Assembly: GCA_049509675.1 (NCBI GenBank)
Contig: JBEKZQ010000418.1
Location: forward strand, 1 to 5,545
Direction of reading: 5' to 3'
Source of the DNA: JBEKZQ01 sp049509675
GTDB taxonomy: Bacteria > Planctomycetota > Planctomycetia > Pirellulales > Thermoguttaceae
Length of the DNA: 5,545 nt
Part shown: positions 1 through 4,520 of the stretch, one piece after another
Layout: each line of letters begins with the position of its first letter
How positions within the stretch are numbered: position 1 is the first letter of the stretch
Notes under the pieces: generated by a model
What the model saw: the letters and a program-made list of their open reading frames with translations, nothing else
Database searches by the model: none
What the model was told of the DNA's origin: nothing
Program-made: the position numbers and the translations under genes

Positions 1-403
1 GGCCGAGGAAACCGCCGACGGCCGCGCGGTGCTGTTGACGCAGCGCGACGTCCGCGAGCTGCAGCTTGCCAGCGGCGCGATCCGCGCCGGCATCGGCATC
101 CTGCTGCGGCGCGCCGGTCTTGGGCCCGCCGATCTGGACCTCGTCTTCCTCGGCGGCGGGTTCGGCAATTTCATCCGCCGCAACAACGCCCAACGGATCG
201 GCCTGTTGCCCGCTGAAATCGAACATCACCGCATTCGCTACCAGGGCAACACCTCGCTGGCCGGGGCCCGGCTGGTGGCCTTATCCAGCCGTGCCCGGGC
301 GCGGGCCGACGAGTTGGCCCGCCGCACCGAGCACGTCGACCTATCCAGCGACCTGCGCTTCCACCAGGCCTTCGCCGAGGCCATGCTCTTCCCGGAGGAT
401 TAG
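1..403 (+). CDS. RACo-like DUF4445 protein, ATP-dependent corrinoid-protein activator, C-terminal fragment (5' end outside window)
   Basis: Reading from base 2 gives 133 residues ending in TAG at 401-403. The fragment matches the end of the DUF4445/RACo ASKHA-type ATPase domain: L-T-Q-R-D-V-R-E-L-Q at about residues 11-20, an amphipathic A-I-R-A-G-I helix after it, the glycine-rich L-G-G-G-F-G-N at about 50-56 (phosphate/nucleotide-binding loop), N-A-Q-R-I-G-L-L-P at about 62-70, and Q-G-N-T-S-L-A-G-A at about 81-89. It ends in F-x-E-A-M-L-F-P, usual for this family's tail. Known members are about 500-650 residues with an N-terminal [2Fe-2S] ferredoxin domain. They use ATP hydrolysis to drive reduction of inactive Co(II) corrinoid to Co(I) in methyltransferase systems in the cytoplasm. 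The ferredoxin part and any methyltransferase partner lie upstream and cannot be seen. A GTG at 29 is internal, not a start. The family call is firm; the exact partner is unknown. Confidence 0.85.
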   Translation, partial: AEETADGRAVLLTQRDVRELQLASGAIRAGIGILLRRAGLGPADLDLVFLGGGFGNFIRRNNAQRIGLLPAEIEHHRIRYQGNTSLAGARLVALSSRARARADELARRTEHVDLSSDLRFHQAFAEAMLFPED

Positions 404-459
404 GGATTGGGGATTGGAGATGATATGGCGTCGGGGCTCATTGGACGAATAGGTACCAT
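404..459. other. short spacer after the RACo-like gene, with a 7-nt tandem duplication
   Basis: Directly behind the stop codon the 7-mer GGATTGG occurs twice in tandem (404-410 and 411-417). At 438-452 the sequence TCATTGGACGAATAG resembles the TCATGGGACGGATTGG at 1982-1997, so both may derive from the same dispersed intergenic repeat. No terminator with a U-tract is seen here; the foldback element that follows at 460-634 could end transcription. Confidence 0.4.
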
Positions 460-471
460 AAATAGTTCTGA

Positions 472-579
472 CCCCTTTTCCGCTCCTTGAAATTCGTCCG
501 CTCCTTTTCCGCTCCTTGTCCGCTCCTTCGCTCCCCTTTTCCGCTCCTTGAAATTCGTCCGCTCCTTTTCCGCTCCTTG
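472..579 (+). repeat. 47-nt perfect direct repeat (61-nt period) made of CCGCTCCTT units
   Basis: Positions 472-518 and 533-579 are identical over 47 nt, separated by 14 nt. The 9-mer CCGCTCCTT occurs seven times in 99 nt, starting at 480, 498, 509, 520, 541, 559 and 570. The 61-nt period is not a multiple of three, so the array does not preserve a reading frame and is not coding. It forms the left arm of the 460-634 element. Confidence 0.85.
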
Positions 580-593
580 AGGAGTGAAAAAGA

Positions 594-627
594 GTGAAAA
601 AGGGGTCAGAGTGAAAAAGGGGTCAGA
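594..627 (+). repeat. 17-nt tandem duplication GTGAAAAAGGGGTCAGA
   Basis: The unit at 594-610 is repeated exactly at 611-627. It duplicates the inner part of the right terminal inverted repeat of the 460-634 element, so that element has one left end and one and a half right ends. A slippage or recombination event at the end of the element would explain it. Confidence 0.85.
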
Positions 628-634
628 ACTATTT

Positions 635-1373
635 TTCGTTCCGTATGGTGTTTCCTGGCCGGTTTTGGCGGGCAACGTACATAACTCTTGGCAGGAACGG
701 CCCGGTCTTGCTTGCGCTTATCTCGCCATTTTACTCGACAAAGGAGGTCGTCCATAGGGGGCACCGGTCCCTCCGGCAATTGCTCGTCGCGCGGCGACCG
801 GACAGCCGTGGCCATTCGCGCCATCCCCGGAACGCGCAGTTTGCCCTAGAAATTGGGCCGCGCGACGTGCTAGGCTGACCGCCGATGCTCAGGCCTCCGA
901 CAATTGATGACCGGCCACTCGGGCCGGTCGCTAAGGCGACACCGGGCGGGGTAAGTCCGTAGGCATTAAGACCAGAGGTAGCTCGGCACTGTAAGACGGC
1001 ACGTTATATACACCCACCGGGAACGGTTCGTCATGCTGTCGATCCGTTCCCTATCGCCACGGTTGGATTCATTTCGACCCGTGCGAAGTATATAAGCTTC
1101 GTGACCGCGTTGTAAGACCGGCGTAACACCCTCGGCAGCCGTTAGGCATTGTAAGTCCAAAAGCCCTGAGCAGGAGGGGCTGTTCGCCAAGGCCGCCCAA
1201 TCGGCAACCGGCGGATCACACATCCGCGCGGATTTTTCGCCGTGTGCGCACTGCCGGAATTCTTGCCGCATCGGTCCCGAAAGCGCGGTTCACATCTCCC
1301 ATCCCCCTTGCGCCAAATGACTTACGGCGACAGTTCCCGCGACGCCGCCGCCGTCCACCCAGCGCGGCCACCG
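635..1373. other. 739-nt stretch with no supportable gene; three inverted repeats
   Basis: Open frames here on both strands translate to low-complexity, arginine-rich sequence without any recognisable domain, so I annotate none. Structures seen: a perfect 8-bp stem with 5-nt loop at 909-929 (GACCGGCC / GGCCGGTC); an 8-bp inverted repeat GGGAACGG / CCGTTCCC at 1019-1026 and 1044-1051 with a 17-nt gap; and overlapping alternatives at 1211-1237, where GCGGAT / ATCCGC (5-nt loop) competes with the palindrome ATCCGCGCGGAT, itself followed by a run of five T's. Four GTAAG(A/T)C words occur at 951, 991, 1112 and 1151 with irregular spacing. The region could be decayed coding sequence or hold a non-coding RNA, but nothing shown here proves either. 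Confidence 0.5.
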
Positions 1374-1562
1374 GCGCGCAATACCTTGCGACAGAATAGG
1401 TTACGTGCGAAATCGGCTAGTCGCCTTTTCTTGCCCCAAGGGCTTATGTTGAGACAAATGTACGGGCAAGCGCGTGGTACCCGAGCGCGCAACACATCGC
1501 GAAAGAACAGGTTACGTGCGAGATCGGCTAGCCGTCTTTTCTTGCCCCAGGGGCTTATGTTG
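1374..1562 (+). repeat. 78-nt direct repeat, two copies, 111-nt period (possible coding relic)
   Basis: Copy 1 (1374-1451) and copy 2 (1485-1562) align without gaps at 69 of 78 positions (hand count); similarity extends weakly upstream to about 1361 and 1469 with a 3-nt length difference. The period is 37 codons. In the frame whose codons start at 1374 (part of an open frame 1242-1856), six of the nine differences are third-position and all six are synonymous. The other three change Leu/Ser, Gln/Lys and Lys/Arg. The shared translated core is S-A-S-R-L-F-L-P-Q-G-L-M-L. I do not recognise this peptide as a domain. The repeat may be a dispersed intergenic family or a remnant of a gene. Confidence 0.75.
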
Positions 1563-1628
1563 GGAAAGGAGTCGAGAGGCGTGGGGCGTGAGGCGAGAGT
1601 CGAGGGTCAAGAGTCGAGAGGCGGCGCC

Positions 1629-1676
1629 GGGTGCCACTGGCTCCGCCAGTGCTCTTCTATGCCGTTTTCTTGCAGC
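1629..1676 (-). repeat. diverged, inverted copy of the hairpin repeat found at 1732-1925
   Basis: Read on the minus strand, this resembles the distal half of the 97-nt unit. The first 29 nt match the reverse complement of 1800-1828 with three differences, and a later TTCTTGC stretch also agrees. It contains the same hairpin, CACTGGC / GCCAGTG (1635-1641 and 1645-1651), with loop TCC instead of AAA. Stem bases are conserved while loop and flanks differ, which is what one expects if the fold matters. Confidence 0.65.
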
Positions 1677-1731
1677 ACTGAAGCGCCGGAAACCTGCCCG
1701 CGTCGTTCGTCGGCGAACATGGAGCGTAATC

Positions 1732-1925
1732 GCAGGGCGGAACAGCCGTCGGCGGTTGACCTCCCTCGCGTGCCACTGCGCGCCGCAAGAACCCTCCGGA
1801 AGAACACTGGCAAAGCCAGTGGCACCCGGCAGGGCGGAACAGCAGTCGGCGGTTGACCTCCCTCGCGTGCCACTGCGCGCCGCAAGAGCCCTCCGGAAGA
1901 ACACTGGCAAAGCCAGTGGCACCCG
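1732..1925 (+). repeat. 97-nt tandem repeat, two copies, each with a nested hairpin (REP/BIME-like)
   Basis: Unit A (1732-1828) and unit B (1829-1925) are head-to-tail and differ at only two positions (1747/1844 and 1791/1888). Each carries a perfect 7-bp stem with AAA loop, CACTGGC / GCCAGTG, at 1805-1821 and 1902-1918. Each also has a wider inverted pair TGCCACTG / CAGTGGCA, at 1771-1778 with 1817-1824 and at 1868-1875 with 1914-1921. The 97-nt period shifts the reading frame, so the open frames that cross it on both strands are not genes. Near identity of the copies points to a recent duplication. The form recalls REP/BIME palindromic repeats; no REP transposase is nearby. Confidence 0.8.
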
Positions 1926-1952
1926 CCGGGAAACCGCCCGGGGCCACCCGGT

Positions 1953-2007
1953 CCCGATTCTGTCCCCCGATTCTCCCCGATTCATGGGACGGATTGGCAA
2001 TTCGTCC
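1953..2007. repeat. three CCCGATTC motifs followed by a 21-nt palindrome
   Basis: CCCGATTC occurs at 1953-1960, 1966-1973 and 1976-1983. Next to them, 1987-2007 forms a 9-bp stem (one G-T pair) with loop GGC: GGACGGATT pairs with AATTCGTCC. It lies 50 nt downstream of the minus-strand response regulator stop and could act as a processing or termination structure. A dispersed intergenic repeat is the more likely explanation, given the related sequence near 438-452. Confidence 0.5.
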
Positions 2008-2057
2008 TACGGGCAATGCTCTCGACCCTCGACCCTCGACTCTCGACTTCGCTGGTT

Positions 2058-2753
2058 CTAGCGGCGTTCCAGCACCCACTGCACGGCCCGATGGCTCAAC
2101 TCATTGGCGTTGCTCAGGTTCAGCTTCGTTTTGATCTTTTCGCGATGGGTTTCGATCGTCTTATGGCTCAGGTTGAGCTTGCCGGCGATCTGCTTGGTGC
2201 TCATGCCCTGGCCGATCATGTCGAAGACTTCCAACTCGCGATTGGAGAGCATCTGGATCGGGTCGTGGCCCAGCGACTCGCCGCCGACGACGCTGTGCAA
2301 CAAGCGGTTGGCCATCCGCGGGCTGAGGCACACTTCGCCTCGCATCACGCGGCGGATGGCATCGATGATCTTCTCCGGCGGCTCCTGCTTGCTCAGGTAG
2401 CCCACGGCGCCGGCACGCAACACCCGCTCGGCAAACAGCGCTTCATCGTGCATCGAGGCCACGAGCATTTTCACCTGGTCGTCGCGGGCCTTGATCTGCT
2501 CGATCAGATCGATGCCGTGGCCCGTCTTCAGCGACAGGTCCACGATCACCACGTGCGGATGGCTAGCCTCGACCAAGCGCAGCGCCTCCTCAGTATCTGC
2601 CGCCTCGCCGCACACCTCCAGGTCGGGCTCGGCAGAGATGGTGTCCGACAAGCCGCGGCGGACCAGCGGATGGTCGTCGACAATGAGGATCCGCACCCGT
2701 TGCGCCGCAAACGGGGTTGGAGTTCGTACGCCGTTCCGCATGTTCGTTTCCAT
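2058..2753 (-). CDS. NarL/FixJ-family response regulator (REC + LuxR-type HTH)
   Basis: Complete 231-residue protein. The N-terminal receiver domain (about residues 20-138) has all switch residues: acidic pair Asp26-Asp27 in I-L-I-V-D-D-H-P, phosphoacceptor Asp72 in V-V-I-V-D-L-S-L, Ser100 in V-A-S-M, and Lys122 in Y-L-S-K-Q. The C-terminal LuxR-type DNA-binding domain spans about 166-231: L-S-N-R-E-L-E-V-F at 169-177, then the helix-turn-helix T-K-Q-I-A-G-K-L-N-L-S-H-K-T-I-E-T-H at 186-203. Length and order are normal for the family. It acts in the cytoplasm as a phosphorylation-controlled transcription factor; target and signal are unknown. No histidine kinase is adjacent, so it is an orphan within this window. 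The ATG at 2751-2753 is preferred because AGGAG lies 11 nt upstream; Met5 is a weaker alternative. The 19 residues before the receiver domain look unstructured. Confidence 0.95.
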   Translation of the reverse strand: METNMRNGVRTPTPFAAQRVRILIVDDHPLVRRGLSDTISAEPDLEVCGEAADTEEALRLVEASHPHVVIVDLSLKTGHGIDLIEQIKARDDQVKMLVASMHDEALFAERVLRAGAVGYLSKQEPPEKIIDAIRRVMRGEVCLSPRMANRLLHSVVGGESLGHDPIQMLSNRELEVFDMIGQGMSTKQIAGKLNLSHKTIETHREKIKTKLNLSNANELSHRAVQWVLERR

Positions 2754-2764
2754 GGTACACGTTG

Positions 2765-2769
2765 CTCCT
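2765..2769 (-). promoter_or_regulatory. ribosome binding site of the response regulator
   Basis: On the minus strand AGGAG occurs 11 nt before the ATG at 2753, slightly long but workable spacing. It supports this ATG over the in-frame ATG four codons later. Confidence 0.6.
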
Positions 2770-3056
2770 ATGCTATACGCCCTGCGGTTGTAGTCTACTG
2801 CTTGGCTACCCGGTTGAAAAGCAAACGGGCGCCGCTCCGCATGATCCTATCCGCTTGTGCAATAACCCGCCCGCATTCCTGCCCTTCTCCAACACACTGC
2901 GAGCGGTCTGGCCCCTACGCGGCAATGTACCCTATTTTCCCCGCAAAAACACGGGTGCGGCATCAGGAAGATATTGCTCGTGGGACGGGCAAATCCCTGT
3001 AGGTGCGCATCGGGGTTTTTCTGAGGACTCGGCCTTTCGTCGGCTCTTCCGTTTCT
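2770..3056. other. intergenic spacer between the two minus-strand genes; no gene seen
   Basis: The spacer between the DUF1573 gene and the response regulator (2754-3097 in full) contains no frame with a recognisable protein; frames across it only extend shadows of the flanking genes. It should carry the promoter of the response regulator, but I found no convincing -35/-10 pair in the 120 nt before the gene. CCGCA / TGCGG (2941-2945 and 2956-2960) is a short possible stem. The size suggests separate transcription rather than a tight operon. Confidence 0.5.
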
Positions 3057-3083
3057 AGTGTTCTTCACCGAAAACCGAACACT
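3057..3083 (-). terminator. weak hairpin behind the DUF1573 gene, possible 3'-end structure
   Basis: AGTGTTC (3057-3063) and GAACACT (3077-3083) form a 7-bp stem with a 13-nt loop, starting 14 nt after the DUF1573 stop codon on the minus strand. No U-tract follows, so a classical intrinsic terminator is not shown. The surrounding GAAAACCGAAC / GAAAACGGAAAAC words are repetitive and might themselves be a dispersed repeat. Confidence 0.25.
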
Positions 3084-3097
3084 GAAAACGGAAAACT

Positions 3098-4087
3098 CTA
3101 CGGCTTGGCAATCACCGCGTAGGCGGCCAACTCGGGCGGGCTCTTGCCCAGATCGGTCTCGATGCGGATCGTCCGCACCACCTTGCCCGAGTTCGGACCG
3201 GCCACGAACGTGACCGGAATCACGTGCAACAGCTTGGGCGCGGGATCCGACTCGCGGCCGAACTCGAACGACCCGTCGGCACACGAAATGGAGACGATGC
3301 GGAAGGGCGTCTTGCCCTTGACGACCAGCGGCTTGGTCACGCGCTCGCCGGGCTCCACCACGCCCAGGAACAGCGAGGAGGGGCTGACGGTAACGCTGCC
3401 CAGGACGCGGGCTTCCACGGTCAAGGGAATCTGCGGCGTGCGCGGATCGTTGGTTACCAACATGATCTGATCGTTCAGGTAGCCGACCGAGGCGCCGGGA
3501 TTCAAGCGGACGGCCAGGGCATAGGCGACCTGTCCGCCCGTGCGCGAGATCTCCACCAGGCCGGCCGACAGGTGCGGATCCACGCCGCGCACGTCGAGGA
3601 TCCGCCAGTCGCTGCGGCCGGCATAGCTGACGGTCACCTGCCGCTGGGCGCCGACCGCCGGATCGACGTCGCCCAACTGCACGCTGCCGGGCTCGAACAC
3701 CACGTCGCCGTGGATGTATCCCTTGACGTGCAACTGCACTTCCGCCGGGTACGGCTTGTCGAGGGTGACGGTGAGCGTGGCCCCCCGCTGCCCGAGAAAC
3801 AAGCCCGTATTGAAGGTGGCGATAATGGCCCCTTTTTCGTACGTTCTGAGCGTGGGCGTGCCCACGCGGACACTTGTGCAGCCGCAACTGCTGCGGACAC
3901 CCGTGATGTGGACTTCTTCCATGTAGATGTTCGAGAGCGCGAATTCGTGCTCGGCCTTCGCCCCCCGGGCGCAGTTGCCGAAATCGTGTTCGGCGTTTTC
4001 GAACATCTTCGTGGCCCACTCTTGCCCCCATGCCTGGGAGCCGGCCAGCAGCATCCAGAATCCAACAACAATAAGCCTGCGGGACAT
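3098..4087 (-). CDS. secreted DUF1573 protein, function unknown
   Basis: 329 residues from the ATG at 4085-4087. Residues 2-21 form a signal peptide: Ser-Arg-Arg, a hydrophobic core I-V-V-G-F-W-M-L-L, then A-W-G before Gln22 as likely signal peptidase I site, so the protein is probably exported. The first DUF1573 module runs from about 30 to 130, with H-D-F-G at 34-37, F-A-L-S-N at 49-53, the family hallmark S-S-C-G-C-T at 66-71, and a G-x-I-x-A-T-F-N-T strand at 86-94. Two further beta-sandwich-like segments follow, the last with F-L-G-V-V-E-P-G-E and a lone S-I-S-C. DUF1573 resembles Ig/ASPM-SPD2-Hydin-type beta domains and is common and multiplied in planctomycetes and Bacteroidetes; no biochemical role is established to my knowledge. 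The two Cys of C-G-C could form a disulfide or bind metal (inference). A GTG at 4100-4102 would add five residues but lies within the Shine-Dalgarno sequence, so it is rejected. Confidence 0.88.
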   Translation of the reverse strand: MSRRLIVVGFWMLLAGSQAWGQEWATKMFENAEHDFGNCARGAKAEHEFALSNIYMEEVHITGVRSSCGCTSVRVGTPTLRTYEKGAIIATFNTGLFLGQRGATLTVTLDKPYPAEVQLHVKGYIHGDVVFEPGSVQLGDVDPAVGAQRQVTVSYAGRSDWRILDVRGVDPHLSAGLVEISRTGGQVAYALAVRLNPGASVGYLNDQIMLVTNDPRTPQIPLTVEARVLGSVTVSPSSLFLGVVEPGERVTKPLVVKGKTPFRIVSISCADGSFEFGRESDPAPKLLHVIPVTFVAGPNSGKVVRTIRIETDLGKSPPELAAYAVIAKP

Positions 4088-4093
4088 GCGTAA

Positions 4094-4100
4094 CCTCTCC
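4094..4100 (-). promoter_or_regulatory. ribosome binding site deciding the DUF1573 start
   Basis: GGAGAGG on the minus strand stands 6 nt before the ATG at 4087, ideal spacing. The upstream in-frame GTG at 4102 overlaps this site, so it is unlikely to be the start codon. Confidence 0.75.
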
Positions 4101-4181
4101 ACGATGTCGATCCGACGTTGCGCGCCAGACGATCGAAAACCATTTTCCGCTTCTCACGCTACAGCCTGCGCACCCTGTTAG

Positions 4182-4209
4182 GCTATACCCGGGCGGAAAA
4201 ACGCTCCAA
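4182..4209 (-). promoter_or_regulatory. candidate sigma70-like promoter for the DUF1573 gene
   Basis: On the minus strand TTGGAG (4204-4209) and TATAGC (4182-4187) are separated by 16 nt, each matching 4 of 6 consensus bases. This would give a 5' untranslated region of roughly 85-90 nt. Pattern match only; such pairs occur by chance. Confidence 0.3.
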
Positions 4210-4372
4210 TTTCTGCCCAATCGTTACTGAATCACGCCAAACTCTATGTTTTTCGCGGAAGTCTGTCAACTTCGGTCAAGGAGATTGAGTGTGATTACCA
4301 CGCAGACGGAGGTCGCTACCCCCCTTTGTGGCTGCTCTTGGGCTGAAAACAAAGAAATCTCCCCGGCGCGGA

Positions 4373-4402
4373 TTGCCAAAGCAGGCCACTTTTCGATAGG
4401 AT
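4373..4402 (+). promoter_or_regulatory. candidate sigma70-like promoter for ffh
   Basis: TTGCCA (4373-4378) and TAGGAT (4397-4402) are separated by 18 nt, matching 5 and 4 of 6 consensus bases. Transcription would start near 4410 and give a leader of about 110 nt containing the hairpins at 4431-4481. Pattern match only. Confidence 0.35.
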
Positions 4403-4430
4403 ATGGGATTCCGCGCCCTTGGCCACGGGT

Positions 4431-4481
4431 GCAATGGCTAACCCTCTCCCATCGTGCCATTGCGGCACACTGGAGATGGGA
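4431..4481 (+). promoter_or_regulatory. two mutually exclusive hairpins in the presumed ffh leader
   Basis: Structure 1 pairs GCAATGGC (4431-4438) with GCCATTGC (4456-4463), 8 bp with a 17-nt loop. Structure 2 pairs TCCCATC (4447-4453) with GATGGGA (4475-4481) and, stacked inside it, GTGCC (4454-4458) with GGCAC (4464-4468), closing loop ATTGC, with a 6-nt bulge at 4469-4474. Both use 4456-4463, so they cannot form together. Neither has a U-tract or covers the start codon at 4521. The arrangement could be regulatory or accidental. The rest of the 4210-4520 gap holds no gene I can support. Confidence 0.35.
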
Positions 4482-4520
4482 CGCCGAATCCGCAATTTGC
4501 AAAACGGTTGAGTCACCCCG

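Larger units (their letters stand above)
460..634. mobile_element. MITE/REP-like foldback element with perfect 20-nt terminal inverted repeats
   Basis: The left end AAATAGTTCTGACCCCTTTT (460-479) is the exact reverse complement of 615-634. Between them the left half is built of CCGCTCCTT-type units and the right half of GGAGTGAAAAAG-type units, which are diverged reverse complements of each other, so the whole 175 nt can fold back on itself. There is no transposase inside; the minus-strand reading frame across it only translates the repeat. Short non-autonomous elements with such ends are often moved by Y1 (IS200-like/REP-associated) transposases; assigning this one to that class is inference, partly from memory of similar GGGGTCAGAACTATTT ends. 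No clear target-site duplication is visible at the outer edges. Confidence 0.6.
1595..2044. repeat. inverted GA-rich/CT-rich tracts bracketing the 97-nt repeat cluster
   Basis: GAGAGTCGAGGGTC at 1595-1608 is the exact reverse complement of 2031-2044. Both sit in longer degenerate tracts: GTCGAGAG/GAGTCGAG words at about 1571-1622, and GACCCTCGACCCTCGACTC at 2024-2042. The two tracts enclose about 420 nt holding all the hairpin repeats. The right tract ends 13 nt from the stop codon of the response regulator at 2058. The tracts may be independent simple-sequence expansions or the ends of one composite element. Confidence 0.55.

Noticed and set aside
400..675. 91-residue minus-strand open frame rich in Lys, Glu and Arg
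   Set aside because: It is the translation of the foldback element; the 61-nt internal period is not a multiple of three.
741..747. Perfect Shine-Dalgarno-like AAGGAGG
   Set aside because: No start codon follows at usable distance that opens a credible reading frame.
1141..1147. Integron attC-type core GTTAGGC
   Set aside because: No matching RYYYAAC partner at a fitting distance and no cassette gene; a 7-mer match is expected by chance.
472..1925. CRISPR array
   Set aside because: Repeats are of several unrelated types with two copies each, lack regular spacers, and no cas gene is present.
1512..2079. Several 90-160 residue open frames on both strands across the 97-nt repeats
   Set aside because: The 97-nt period shifts frame between copies, and the peptides are simply translations of the repeat in different frames.
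2016..3002. 328-residue plus-strand open frame
   Set aside because: Antisense to the response regulator, extended by repeat and intergenic sequence at both ends.
3224..4093. 289-residue plus-strand open frame
   Set aside because: Exactly antisense to the DUF1573 gene, with His/Ala/Gly-rich composition typical of the reverse of a high-GC gene and no recognisable domain.
4100..4102. GTG as start of the DUF1573 gene
   Set aside because: It overlaps the Shine-Dalgarno sequence that serves the ATG at 4087.
2847..4220. 457-residue minus-strand open frame
   Set aside because: Overlaps DUF1573 in another frame; its Arg/Gly-rich translation has no domain, whereas the DUF1573 frame has a signal peptide and the C-G-C motif.
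4210..4520. SRP RNA gene (ffs) next to ffh
   Set aside because: The conserved SRP RNA apical loop with GGAA tetraloop and the following AGCAGCC-type stretch are absent on both strands.
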